Assembly (NCBI GenBank): GCA_012517325.1
Contig: JAAYVF010000104.1
Coordinates: 1-34,700, forward strand
DNA: 34,700 nt
Direction: 5' to 3'
DNA from: Myxococcales bacterium
GTDB lineage: Bacteria > Lernaellota > Lernaellaia > Lernaellales > Lernaellaceae
Part shown: positions 7,280 through 16,014 of the stretch, piece after piece
How the letters are laid out: the number at the start of each line of letters is the position of its first letter
Position numbering within the stretch: the first letter of the stretch is position 1
Notes under the pieces: model-generated
Database searches by the model: none
What the model was told of the DNA's origin: nothing
Seen by the model: only the letters and a program-made list of their open reading frames with translations
Made by a program: the position numbers and the translations under genes

Positions 7280-8210
7280 ACCTCACTGCCGTGAACACGT
7301 ACGGCGCCTGCACCTCGGCCGTGCGGCCGAGCGGCGCGGGCGTGCGGATGCCTTGCAGCACCCGGGCCACGCAGGCGGCGACCTCGGCGTTGCCCATCGT
7401 GTCGCGCGTCACCACGGCCGATTGCACCTCCCCCGCCGCGCCGAATTGCAGCCGCAGAACGATCGTCCCGGACAAGTCGCCGTGCAGCTTCAACACCTGT
7501 TCGTAGCAATTCTTGACCGCCGGCATCCGGGCGCGCAGCGTGTGGCGGATTTGCCGGTCGACATCGGCGTCGCCGGTCGCCACCTCCGGCGGCTGCACCC
7601 GGGAAATCACCTTGTGAATCTCGCGTTCGGCCAAGGGCACCGATCCCGGATTCGGCAGCAGATTCTGTACCGTGGTCGCGACCGCCAGCGGCCCTTCGCC
7701 GCCGCCGAGCGGCTGGCGCCCGTCGCGCGAAGCGATCCGCACGCCGCCGGCCGGCAGGTTCGACAGATCGTTGGAGCCGTGGATTTTTTCGAACCAGTCG
7801 CCGCTTTTGTCCTCGCGGGTCAACAGTTCGATCAATCCCTGATTGCGGTTGAGCAGCTCGACCAGGTTGCCGCCGGGGCCTTTCGCGGCCGCCGGTCCGC
7901 CTTGCCCGCCGCCCGGGGCGCCCGGCTGCCCGCGGTCGCCGAGGTCGGTCCGATTCACGGCCTCGACCACGCGCGGCGGAATGATGTCATCCGTAAAATC
8001 GTTGGGGATCTCGATCAGGTTCGGCACCTCGATTTTGCCGATCGTCAGATTCAACTGCTCCTCGATCGGCAACACGCGAAAGACCTGCCAAAGCGCGAGG
8101 TGGACGATGAAGGAAGCCAGCAGGCAGAGCAGCAGTTTGCGATCGTAGTAGTATTCCCAATCGATGCAAAGAATGTCCGCTCGGAAATCCGACCAGGTGT
8201 ACTTCGGCAT
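7278..8210 (-). CDS. TonB-like protein with AgmX/PglI-type C-terminal domain
   Basis: The 310-residue protein has a short cytoplasmic N-terminus, one membrane helix (about 25-43, LLLCLLASFIVHLALWQVF), a Gly/Pro-rich periplasmic linker (90-115) and a C-terminal domain (215-310). The C-terminal domain starts DADVDRQIRHTLRARMPAVKNCYEQ and holds a probable Cys235-Cys280 pair. This architecture matches the AgmX/PglI group of TonB-like energy transducers found in myxobacteria and relatives. Such proteins link inner-membrane proton-force motors to envelope machines such as gliding complexes; no ExbB/ExbD genes are present here to name a partner. ATG 8210 is preferred over further upstream codons because gggaggt precedes it and family homology starts there. 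Confidence 0.8.
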   Translation of the reverse strand: MPKYTWSDFRADILCIDWEYYYDRKLLLCLLASFIVHLALWQVFRVLPIEEQLNLTIGKIEVPNLIEIPNDFTDDIIPPRVVEAVNRTDLGDRGQPGAPGGGQGGPAAAKGPGGNLVELLNRNQGLIELLTREDKSGDWFEKIHGSNDLSNLPAGGVRIASRDGRQPLGGGEGPLAVATTVQNLLPNPGSVPLAEREIHKVISRVQPPEVATGDADVDRQIRHTLRARMPAVKNCYEQVLKLHGDLSGTIVLRLQFGAAGEVQSAVVTRDTMGNAEVAACVARVLQGIRTPAPLGRTAEVQAPYVFTAVR

Positions 8211-8358
8211 GCTCGACCTCCCGGCAAAGGGTGCAACCATCCCGCCGAGCGGCACCGCGGCCGGAGGCCGCCTGGCGTCCGCCAACGCCGACACCGAGAG
8301 CCGCCCTCGATTACTTGGGACAGCGCTCGGTTGAAGAAAGTTGCCGACCGGGAAAAAA

Positions 8359-10098
8359 TTAACGATGTCCGAAGGCGGATTCCAACAGGCGGCGCACCTC
8401 GGCCGGTTCGATCTTGGGCCGGCGGTCGAAGGTGAACAGGCCGTTCTCCTCCTGGGCCACGTCGCAAAACTGCGTATAGGCGAAACCCTGCAAGTGCTCG
8501 TGCTCGGCCAGCAGATCGAACGTCTGGCGCAGACCGTCCGCCAGGCTGAGCGAGCGATCGCCGTAATGCTTGAAACCGTGCCCGCCGCATTCGCTGATCA
8601 CCACCGGCTGGCCCTGATAGGATGATGGGTCGAGCAGCGGGCTTTTGTACACGCGCCGCGGCAGGGCCACGTAGAGATTCCGCCAGTGCCGATAGGGCAA
8701 TTGGGCGGGATCGGCCAGGCGGCGGTAGAAATCGCGGATCCGCTCGGCGCCCGCCAGATAGTGGTGGACGTCCAGGATGTCCGTCGCGAGGTGCTCGTAA
8801 CCCGAATTGTCGATGACCGGCCGCGACGGATCGAGCCGGCGGGTCAGGGCGATCATTTCGCGCAGCCAATCGCGGGTTTTTTCGCTCCAGAGCAGGTCGA
8901 AAATTCCCCAGGTTTCGTTGAAGAGCAGCCAGAGCATGACGGCCGGATGGCCCAGATCGCGGTCGATCGCCTCGCGCAGCAGCGCCTCGAAGGCGGCGCG
9001 ATCGACGAGCGAAAAAACGAAGGCGCTGGGCATTTCGTCCCAGACCACGAGGCCCAGCCGGTCGCACCAGTAAAGCAGGCACGGATCGGCCAGGGTCTGG
9101 TGCAAGCGCAGGCCGTTGAAGCCGCAGGCCTTGATCAGCTCGACATCGCGCCGGTAGGTCTCGTCATCGACCGCCGTCACCCAGCCTTCGGGGTAATAGG
9201 CCTGATACAAGACCAATTTCTGATAAAACGGCTGGCCGTTGAGCAGCACCTTGCCGTCGGCGACGCGGAACGACCGCAAGCCGGCGTAGCCTTCAGCCTC
9301 GTCGACCACCTGCTCGTTTTGCCGAATCGTATAGCGGACCGTGTACAGATTCGGCTCGTCCGGCGACCAGCGAGCCACCCGGCGCGGATGAACCGGCACG
9401 GCCATCCGCTCGCCGTCGATTTCGGCGTGAACCTCGGTATCCGCCTCCCCGTCCGGGTGAATCAGTTTGATGCCGACCTCGCCACCGACCGGCTCGTGGA
9501 TGCGCAGGTGAAAAACGAAGGACTTGGCCGACACATCAGGCACGGCGTGCGCGCCGATCAAATGCATCGGACCCCGGGTTTCCAGCCAGACCGGCTGCCA
9601 GATGCCCGAAAACGTTTGATAAAAGACCGTGTATTCGACCGGCAGGTGCGTCTGCTTACCGCGCGGCAGGCTACCGTCGCGCGTTTCCTGCACGTGTAGG
9701 CAAAACGAGTTGTCGCCGTCGCGCAGGAACGGATCGACGCGCCAGGCCATCGGCGTGAAGCCACCGGCGTGCTCGCCGACCTTGATGCCGTTGACGTAGC
9801 CGGTGCACTGATAATCGGCCGCGCCGATCCGCAGGTGGATTTGCCGGCCGCGCCATTCGTCCGGAATGCGCACCGTGCGGCGATACCAGAAGTGCAGCGC
9901 GCGGGTTTTGCGCCCCTGCCCGCTCGCTTTGGATTCGACGCAAAACGGCACGACGATCCGCTCGGGCAACGCGGCCTTTTGTTGCCATTTTTCGGCGACG
10001 CCCCGGCCGGCGGAGTCCGCGGCGAATTCCCACTCGCCGTTGAGCGACAGCCAGTCGCGGCGGGACAACAATGGATCGGGATATTCGGGACGGATCAT
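8359..10098 (-). CDS. Glycoside hydrolase family 2 enzyme
   Basis: The 579-residue protein has the GH2 order: a sugar-binding jelly roll (about 1-180, with LNGEWEFA and FWYRRTVRIP), an immunoglobulin-like domain (185-278) and a TIM barrel (285-579). The acid/base is Glu395 in LLFNETWG and the nucleophile is Glu503 in VVISECGGHG, both at family positions. LLNGQPFYQKLVLYQAYYP marks the barrel start. GH2 includes beta-galactosidases, beta-glucuronidases and beta-mannosidases; the specificity cannot be told. It has no signal peptide, so it is probably cytoplasmic and acts on imported oligosaccharides. The Shine-Dalgarno aaggag is well spaced. No transporter or regulator gene adjoins it. Confidence 0.92.
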   Translation of the reverse strand: MIRPEYPDPLLSRRDWLSLNGEWEFAADSAGRGVAEKWQQKAALPERIVVPFCVESKASGQGRKTRALHFWYRRTVRIPDEWRGRQIHLRIGAADYQCTGYVNGIKVGEHAGGFTPMAWRVDPFLRDGDNSFCLHVQETRDGSLPRGKQTHLPVEYTVFYQTFSGIWQPVWLETRGPMHLIGAHAVPDVSAKSFVFHLRIHEPVGGEVGIKLIHPDGEADTEVHAEIDGERMAVPVHPRRVARWSPDEPNLYTVRYTIRQNEQVVDEAEGYAGLRSFRVADGKVLLNGQPFYQKLVLYQAYYPEGWVTAVDDETYRRDVELIKACGFNGLRLHQTLADPCLLYWCDRLGLVVWDEMPSAFVFSLVDRAAFEALLREAIDRDLGHPAVMLWLLFNETWGIFDLLWSEKTRDWLREMIALTRRLDPSRPVIDNSGYEHLATDILDVHHYLAGAERIRDFYRRLADPAQLPYRHWRNLYVALPRRVYKSPLLDPSSYQGQPVVISECGGHGFKHYGDRSLSLADGLRQTFDLLAEHEHLQGFAYTQFCDVAQEENGLFTFDRRPKIEPAEVRRLLESAFGHR

Positions 10099-10173
10099 GG
10101 CCGCGCTCCTTGCCTGGATGGTATAAATTTTAACATTTCTTTCGAATCTTCAAGAAAAAAAGCGGGGCAGGTG

Positions 10174-10202
10174 AAAAAAACCGTTTCCGGATCGGGAACC
10201 CG
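10174..10202 (-). terminator. Possible terminator after the Asp-rich lipoprotein gene
   Basis: Just after the stop codon of the gene at 10203-11141 the minus strand shows an imperfect hairpin (gttccc...ggaaac) followed by seven T. The stem is short and imperfect. Confidence 0.4.
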
Positions 10203-11141
10203 TCACTCCAACGTCAGATCGATGCGCCTCGGAGCGCTGGTTTCCAGGCAGACATCCCGCAGAATCAGGTACAGGTTTTCGGTGATTCCCATCGCGATGT
10301 ACTCGAGAATTTCCGGGTCGAATTCGATGTCGTAGGCGCCGTCGGCGGCGCTGGAACAGCCGATGCCGAGCAACGTCTCCTCGCCGGAGTGAAAATAGGT
10401 GTCGCCGTCACCCTTGATCAGGTATTCGCCCATATTCAGATTGCAATCCTCGTCGGCGTACTCGACCCGCAAAACCACCGCGTCATCCTCCGAGACCGAG
10501 CCCGGCAACTCGATCGGCTCACCGTTGACCAGCACCGACAAATCCAATAACTCGGGCGCGTGGTTCGCCGTGCAATCGGGATCCTCCAACTCGATATCCA
10601 GGTTCAGCGGGACCGAATCGCTTTCATCGAAACAAGCATCGTTCAGGACGACGACCGCCTGATCGGCCTCGGCAAGGATATAATGGAGTTCCGTGGGATC
10701 GACGAAAAAGCGTAGCGGCTCGCCGGCGGCCTCGCTGGAGCAATCGGCGGCGGCGATTTTTTCCAAGACGATCGTTTCGCTGCCGTCCGGAGCCGACATA
10801 TTAATGGCGACCGTCCCGCCGTTGAGATTGCAGTCGACGTCGGCATACTCGATTTCGAATTCCAGGTTGTCCTGCGTGGTCAGTGAGACGGGCGGCTCGG
10901 CGTATTGCCCGTTGACCCGATACCGCAACGAAAGCAGGTCCGGCGGCGTATTGCCGGCGCATTCGGGGTCGGCCGAGTCATCGTCATCTAGTAAATCATC
11001 GTCGTTATCTCCTTCGGTGTCGTCATCGACGGTGTCGTCGTCGCCCGCGCTGTCTTCATCGTCGTCGTCGCCGGAACAAGCATGAATCGCGAGTAACCAT
11101 CCAATCAACAAAAAAGCGCTGAAAATTATTCGTTTCGGCAA
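10203..11141 (-). CDS. Asp-rich lipoprotein with duplicated Cys-containing domain (copy B)
   Basis: The 312-residue lipoprotein (HAC, Cys22) has an acidic linker at 24-56 and then two homologous repeats of about 120 residues. Repeat 1 begins PECAGNTPPDLLSLRYRVNG and contains EYADVDCNLNGG; repeat 2 begins PDCTANHAPELLDLSVLVNG and contains EYADEDCNLNMG. Each repeat has a later DCSSE/GCSSA element, so disulfide-stabilised beta-sandwich domains are likely. No known family was recognised. The start is a TTG at 11141, supported by gaggag seven bases upstream and by the signal peptide beginning there, with no ATG available before the lipobox. It lies 50 bp downstream of a paralogue (11192-12100) and is probably co-transcribed with it. 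Confidence 0.8.
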   Translation of the reverse strand: MPKRIIFSAFLLIGWLLAIHACSGDDDDEDSAGDDDTVDDDTEGDNDDDLLDDDDSADPECAGNTPPDLLSLRYRVNGQYAEPPVSLTTQDNLEFEIEYADVDCNLNGGTVAINMSAPDGSETIVLEKIAAADCSSEAAGEPLRFFVDPTELHYILAEADQAVVVLNDACFDESDSVPLNLDIELEDPDCTANHAPELLDLSVLVNGEPIELPGSVSEDDAVVLRVEYADEDCNLNMGEYLIKGDGDTYFHSGEETLLGIGCSSAADGAYDIEFDPEILEYIAMGITENLYLILRDVCLETSAPRRIDLTLE

Positions 11142-11191
11142 GATTCACTCCTCGGATTAAATCGTGAATTCGTCACCCGAACCGCCCCCGG

Positions 11192-12100
11192 CTATTGGCC
11201 AATCAACGGAATCGGCAACTCGTTGCTCGTGTCGCCGCAATCGTCCTGGATGCCCAGGAAGAATGGTTGTCCGTAACTCGGATCGAAAAATTTCCCCCGG
11301 AAAATCAAATCGAAGGGGCCGTCCGCCTCACTGGAGCAACCGATACCCAGAATCGTGCTTTGCACGTCGTAATGAATTCCATCATCGGCCACGAGGTAAT
11401 AGGTTCCACCGTCGAGGTTGCATTCGTTATCGGCATATTCGATGCGAACGACGACTTCATCGTCCATCCCCACGGTCCCCGGGAGTTCGATCGTTTCGCC
11501 GCCAACCAGGACGGTAAAGGCGATCAATTCCGGAGCCGTATTGGCGGAACAATCCGTTTCCTGATATTCCACCTGGATTTCCAGAGTGACCGGTTCGCTG
11601 GAGTCGCCACAAACGTCGACGAGCTTGAGTTCGGCCGACTCCGCGCCATCCAAGATGGCTTCAATCATTCCCGGATCGACCGCAAAGCGGGCCGGGCCGC
11701 CGTTTTCCTCGCTGGAACAGCCAAGGCCGCTGAAATGTTTTAGCGACTCATCGTTGCCGTTCTCGGCTTCGATCAGCAGTCCGCCGCCGTCCAGATTGCA
11801 GTCCGCATCGTCGTATTCCAAACCGAATTCCAGTTGGTCGAGCGTGGTGATCGAAATCGGCGGTTGCGCCGGTTGTCCGTTCACCCAAATTTGCAGCCCC
11901 AAAAATTCCGGCGCCGCGTTCCCGGCGCATTCCGGGTCCTCGCCGGTGTCGTCACCGCCGGCATCGTCATCCTCCGGTTCGTCGTTTTCGTCATCGTCCC
12001 CGCTGTCGGCGGCGTCATCGTCATCATCGTCGGCGCAGGAATAAAAACAGAGGACCAGGCCCAATAACACCAACACGCTGAAAATGGCTTCGGCTTTCAT
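11192..12100 (-). CDS. Asp-rich lipoprotein with duplicated Cys-containing domain (copy A)
   Basis: The 302-residue lipoprotein (YSC, Cys22) has an Asp/Glu-rich linker to about residue 55, then two repeats with the same signature as the downstream paralogue. Repeat 1 has PECAGNAAPEFLGLQIWVNG and EYDDADCNLDGG; repeat 2 has TDCSANTAPELIAFTVLVGG and EYADNECNLDGG. Both carry a GCSSE element. Like copy B it ends after the second domain without a membrane segment. ATG 12100 is chosen for its aaggagg and because it starts the signal peptide; the frame is open 20 residues further upstream. The two genes are a tandem duplication, and the domain itself was duplicated earlier. Function unknown; probably a surface-exposed binding protein. 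Confidence 0.8.
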   Translation of the reverse strand: MKAEAIFSVLVLLGLVLCFYSCADDDDDDAADSGDDDENDEPEDDDAGGDDTGEDPECAGNAAPEFLGLQIWVNGQPAQPPISITTLDQLEFGLEYDDADCNLDGGGLLIEAENGNDESLKHFSGLGCSSEENGGPARFAVDPGMIEAILDGAESAELKLVDVCGDSSEPVTLEIQVEYQETDCSANTAPELIAFTVLVGGETIELPGTVGMDDEVVVRIEYADNECNLDGGTYYLVADDGIHYDVQSTILGIGCSSEADGPFDLIFRGKFFDPSYGQPFFLGIQDDCGDTSNELPIPLIGQ

Positions 12101-12147
12101 CGCTCGCCATCCTCCTTTTTCAACACCGCACCGGATCAACGACGCCG

Positions 12148-14130
12148 TCAACACCCGCAACCGTGGTTGTCGTCGCTGTCGTCGTCCATTGCTGCGGAGC
12201 GGTCGTCATCGGCATCATCGTCCGATTGGTCGTCGTCGCTTGGATCGCTGTCATCATTGTTGTCGTCGTTGTCGTCGTTGTCGTCGTCATCGCCGGCGGT
12301 ATCGTCATCCAGGTCCTCGTACTCGACCTCGGCGCGGACCATCAAGACGCCGCTCTTGCCGATCCGGGCGTAGTTCACCCATTCATCATGGTAATAGTAC
12401 CAGGTGTGATCGACCGGAGCGGCGTCCTGGTCGAAACAGATGTACGGCGACCGGACCGGATAATTGAACTCGAAGCCGACGAACCATTCGCCGCTTTGAA
12501 TCGGCTCCTGGAACGCGGCGATCGCGGACAAATCGAGCGAGCCCCAAGTGCGCGTCGCGCCGGCCGGAACGCGGTTTTGGCGATAAACCGGTTGGGGTAC
12601 GCCCTGATCGTCGTTGAAAATGGACGGAACGCCGTCGGCCTTGCCGTCATGATAAATCACCACGTCCACCTGCGAATTGCCGCCGACGGCGTCTTCCACC
12701 AGCCAGGAAACGCTTTTCAGGCGGACGGGATAACGAACCGGCGTCAAGGCTTGGACGAAGGGCAGATCCTTTACAACCATCATGGTGCCGGTGTCGCATT
12801 CGCCGTCGTCGTAAGCGATGTTCGGGCTGGGCTTGAGAGTGCCGTCGTGCGTTACGGGGAAAGAAACCACGCTGACCTGCGAGCAGAAAATCTCGTCGCG
12901 GCAAAAGCCGCCGAAAACGAAAAATCGGCCCTGGTCGTCAAAAGCGCCGGCGGTCGGCCCAAGCGGCTGGGGCAATAACTGATCGAGGAATTGAAAGGCT
13001 TCCTTGCCGTCCAGTTTCCGATAGATTGCCGTATTGTGGGGAGCGATATCGCCAACACCGCCGAATTGCCAACCGCCGGCGATCACTTCGGTCTTGCCGT
13101 AAATGCCGTACGCCGAATCCATCCGCCCCGCCGGCAGATATTCCGGCGCGGACCACTCGTTCGCCTCGATATCATAAATGACGAGCGATTCGCTGCCGAT
13201 CACCCGCAGGGTGTCATGATCATAGACGGCGCGGAGATATTCCGGGAAATTGGGATAATTCGCCGCTTCGCCGCGCACCCATTCGTCCGCTTCGACATCG
13301 AAATAAAACACTTCCTGGGAGGGCGTGTAGTTGTCGTTGTCCGCCCCGCCGATTACATAGACCCGCCCCCGCTCCGGATCGCAAACGGCCGTCGTGGCCA
13401 TGAGGCCGCCGCTGGGATCGCCCACCTCCGGCCCGAACGACCAGGAGTCGCCGGGGATATCGTAGATTTGCAAATAGTCGGTGCCCCAGTTGAAATCCGC
13501 CGTGCCGCCGACCAGGTAAAGGCGATCGTTCAGCAGGCAGGAACCGCCAACCGCCGTCGGCACTGCCGGTTGCGCCAGGCCATCGTTGTAGGCGTCGGCA
13601 TCCGGATCGTAGGTTCCGAGGCCGTAGATTGTGTTTTCGTCGTACCCGCCGATCAGATAGAAAATCCGCCGGTTCGGATCCCAGATGATGTTGCTCAGAA
13701 TGCGCGGCGGAGACAAGGAATTGACTTGATCCCAGACCAGGCGCGCCAGGAATTCCAGTTGGTCGACGGTCGAACCGGCCGTGGCGGTCACGGTAATGAT
13801 GTCGTTGCCGGGCGGCGTCGCCGTGGGCAAGGCGACCTCGAATTCCACGCTGAGATATTCGGCGCCGGGCACCGCGACGGTTGACGGGCCGTCGATTTCC
13901 CAATTTTGCAGGTCGGAATAGTCGAGGGAAACGTTCAGGTTTTCGGTGGTTCCGTTGAACACCTTCATCTCGAAGACGATTTTCCGCCCGGCGCCGGCGG
14001 CGCGTTCGGTTGTCGAGGAAGAAATGTGCATCGTCGACAACCGTTTTTGCGGTGATGCCGCGTTCGCGGGCCCGATCGAACAGGTCAGCGCAAAAAGGAA
14101 TGAAAAGGCGACAAAAACCCATCGCTTCAT
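12148..14130 (-). CDS. Secreted Kelch-like beta-propeller protein with Asp-rich tail ending GCGC
   Basis: The 660-residue protein has a Sec signal peptide (cleavage likely after GPANA) and no lipobox. A beta-sandwich (30-125) is followed by a Kelch-like propeller (about 130-420) with repeated elements such as RRIFYLIGGYDENT, DRLYLVGGTADF, GRVYVIGGADNDN and GRFFVFGGF. A C-terminal beta domain (about 425-600) contains NIAYDDGECDTG and a tail of Asp/Asn follows, ending NHGCGC-stop (codons 12151-12162). ATG 14130 has ggag at suitable spacing and starts the signal peptide; the frame is open 93 codons upstream into noncoding DNA. Kelch propellers usually bind proteins or glycans. It lies 47 bp upstream of the two paralogous lipoprotein genes, so a common transcript is likely. 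Confidence 0.85.
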   Translation of the reverse strand: MKRWVFVAFSFLFALTCSIGPANAASPQKRLSTMHISSSTTERAAGAGRKIVFEMKVFNGTTENLNVSLDYSDLQNWEIDGPSTVAVPGAEYLSVEFEVALPTATPPGNDIITVTATAGSTVDQLEFLARLVWDQVNSLSPPRILSNIIWDPNRRIFYLIGGYDENTIYGLGTYDPDADAYNDGLAQPAVPTAVGGSCLLNDRLYLVGGTADFNWGTDYLQIYDIPGDSWSFGPEVGDPSGGLMATTAVCDPERGRVYVIGGADNDNYTPSQEVFYFDVEADEWVRGEAANYPNFPEYLRAVYDHDTLRVIGSESLVIYDIEANEWSAPEYLPAGRMDSAYGIYGKTEVIAGGWQFGGVGDIAPHNTAIYRKLDGKEAFQFLDQLLPQPLGPTAGAFDDQGRFFVFGGFCRDEIFCSQVSVVSFPVTHDGTLKPSPNIAYDDGECDTGTMMVVKDLPFVQALTPVRYPVRLKSVSWLVEDAVGGNSQVDVVIYHDGKADGVPSIFNDDQGVPQPVYRQNRVPAGATRTWGSLDLSAIAAFQEPIQSGEWFVGFEFNYPVRSPYICFDQDAAPVDHTWYYYHDEWVNYARIGKSGVLMVRAEVEYEDLDDDTAGDDDDNDDNDDNNDDSDPSDDDQSDDDADDDRSAAMDDDSDDNHGCGC

Positions 14131-14407
14131 GACAGTGCTCCAAAGACGGTCGGGCCACTCATCGCTATTATATGATGTCAATTTGCAATGTTCGTGCCCA
14201 TTATCACTTAACCAAGATTTTTCCTCGCGCAACAAAAAACACCAATAAAACAAGCGAATTATCGTCGTTATCCGGCCAAACGACCGGCCGGCGTCCCGCG
14301 GGAGCCGGGGAAAATTCCATGGTATTCCGCCGCTCGCCTCAGGTTTTTGAGGAAAAAAGACGACGCACGCCTTGCCTTTCTTCGCTGGTATTCGATACGT
14401 TGGCGGC
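14131..14407. other. Divergent intergenic region
   Basis: This 277-bp gap separates the minus-strand Kelch gene (start 14130) from the plus-strand glycosyltransferase gene (start 14408). The part near the Kelch gene is AT-richer (14160-14270) and probably holds its promoter. I see no convincing -35/-10 pair or operator. The frames open across it lack starts with a Shine-Dalgarno. Confidence 0.4.
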
Positions 14408-15952
14408 ATGGATCACGATTCGTCATTCAAGAATTTCAATCGGACCGATTGGTGGCTGTTGGGCCTGTTCGTTTTGTTGAAAATCCTGATCCATCTGCTG
14501 ACCGACACCCACGGCGCCTACGGTTATTTCCGCGACGAGTTGTATTACCTCGATTGCGCCCGTCACCTTGATTGGGGCTACGTGGATCAGCCGCCGCTGT
14601 CGATTCTGATCCTGGCGGTCACCCGCGCGCTTTTCGGGACCTCTCTGTTGGCGATTCGCTTGCCCGTCATGTTGATCGGCGCGGCGACCGTCGTATTGAC
14701 CGGCCTTCTAGCCGGCGAAATGGGCGGCGGACGGTTCGCGCGGTGCCTGGCTTGTCTGGCGGTCCTGACCGCCCCGATCTTCCTGGCGATGGGCAGTTTC
14801 TTCTCGATGAACGCGTTCGACCAATTTTTCTGGGTTTCGGCCGGTTACGTGCTCGTTCGCTTGATCAAAACGGAGAACCCGCGACTCTGGCTTTGGTTCG
14901 GCCTGATCGCGGGCCTGGGCTTGGAAAACAAGACCAGCATCGGCTTTTTCGGGGTGTCACTGGTCGCGGCCATGGCGGCCACGCCGTTGCGTCGGCACTT
15001 TCGCTTTTGGCAATTTTGGGCCGGCGGCTCGATCGCCGCGCTACTCTTGCTGCCCCATCTGCTCTGGCAAATCCACCACGACTGGCCGACGCTCGAATTC
15101 ATGCGCAATGCCAGCCTGTATAAAAACATGCCGACCACCCTGCTTTCGTTCTTCACGGGCCAACTCCTGATGATCGGTCCGCTCAACACCCCCGTCTGGC
15201 TGGCGGGTTTGCTTTCCCTTTTCCTGGCCCGGGATGGACGGCGCTACGCGGTGTTCGGCATCGTCTACCTTCTGTTGTTCGTCACCTTCCATTTGACCAA
15301 CGGCAAGGTCTATTACCTTTCGCCCGCCTACCCGCTGCTGCTGGCGCCCGGCGCGGTCTGGCTGGAAAAAGCCCTCGCCCGGCGGCGTTGGGCGCAGGCG
15401 GCCGCCGTCGGTTTGCTGGCGGTTGGCGGAATGGCGGTGGCTCCCCTGGCGATTCCGGTCCTTGCCCCGGAGCCCTTTTTGCGTTACCAGGATGCCTTGG
15501 GCATGCGCGCCCCCCAACAGGAACGGGCGCACAGCGGTGCATTGCCGCAACATCTGGGCGACCGCCTGGGCTGGGAGGAATTCGTCGCCCTGGTGGCGGA
15601 CGCCTATGCCAGGCTCGAGCCGGCCGACCGGGCGAAGTGCGCCGTTCTCGTCAGCAATTACGGCGAGGCCGGCGCGATCAATCAGCTTGGGGCCCGCTAC
15701 GGGTTGCCGCGCGCCATCTCCGGTTACATGAACTATTACCTCTGGGGCCCGGGCGACGCGACCGGCGAGGTGCTGCTGGCTTACTGGCCACGGAAAGAAG
15801 ACCTAGTGCCCCTCTTCGACCGCGTCGACGAGGTGGCACGATTCCATCACCCGTACGTCATGGCGCGCCAGAACGACCGGCCGCTGTTTTTATGCCGCGG
15901 GCTCAAGATACCGTTGGCCGAGGCGTGGAAGCTCATTAAAACCTATTATTGA
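14408..15952 (+). CDS. GT39/ArnT-like polytopic membrane glycosyltransferase
   Basis: The 514-residue protein has about ten hydrophobic segments and the first-loop acidic pair of the dolichyl-phosphate mannosyltransferase/ArnT-like family (Asp43-Glu44 in YFRDELYYLDCARHLDWGY, followed by VDQPPLSILI). LENKTSIGFF, LTNGKVYYLSPAYPLLLAPGA and a soluble C-terminal part (from about 360) follow. Family members transfer a sugar from a polyprenyl-phosphate donor to protein or lipid on the periplasmic side; acceptor and sugar are unknown. Start choice is uncertain: ATG 14408 lacks a clear Shine-Dalgarno, while an in-frame TTG at 14372 lies about 15 bases after aggaa. The radical SAM gene follows 62 bp downstream and may be co-transcribed. 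Confidence 0.85.
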   Translation: MDHDSSFKNFNRTDWWLLGLFVLLKILIHLLTDTHGAYGYFRDELYYLDCARHLDWGYVDQPPLSILILAVTRALFGTSLLAIRLPVMLIGAATVVLTGLLAGEMGGGRFARCLACLAVLTAPIFLAMGSFFSMNAFDQFFWVSAGYVLVRLIKTENPRLWLWFGLIAGLGLENKTSIGFFGVSLVAAMAATPLRRHFRFWQFWAGGSIAALLLLPHLLWQIHHDWPTLEFMRNASLYKNMPTTLLSFFTGQLLMIGPLNTPVWLAGLLSLFLARDGRRYAVFGIVYLLLFVTFHLTNGKVYYLSPAYPLLLAPGAVWLEKALARRRWAQAAAVGLLAVGGMAVAPLAIPVLAPEPFLRYQDALGMRAPQQERAHSGALPQHLGDRLGWEEFVALVADAYARLEPADRAKCAVLVSNYGEAGAINQLGARYGLPRAISGYMNYYLWGPGDATGEVLLAYWPRKEDLVPLFDRVDEVARFHHPYVMARQNDRPLFLCRGLKIPLAEAWKLIKTYY

Positions 15953-16014
15953 CCGGCTATTTTCCCGGCCGGCGACCCTCGCTAAACTGAATCGAATTTT
16001 CCGGGAGCAACGAA

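Noticed and set aside
7353-8435. A 360-codon plus-strand frame over the AgmX-like gene
   Set aside because: It is His/Arg-rich, has no Shine-Dalgarno and no domain; the GC-rich antisense of a real gene commonly stays open.
8686-9699. A 337-codon frame antisense to the GH2 gene
   Set aside because: The GH2 catalytic motifs and length establish the minus-strand gene; the antisense frame has no homology signature.
10098-10173. Sigma-70 promoter for the GH2 gene (TTGAAG and TAAAAT on minus)
   Set aside because: The spacing is only 15 bases and both boxes are imperfect, so it is not listed as a feature.
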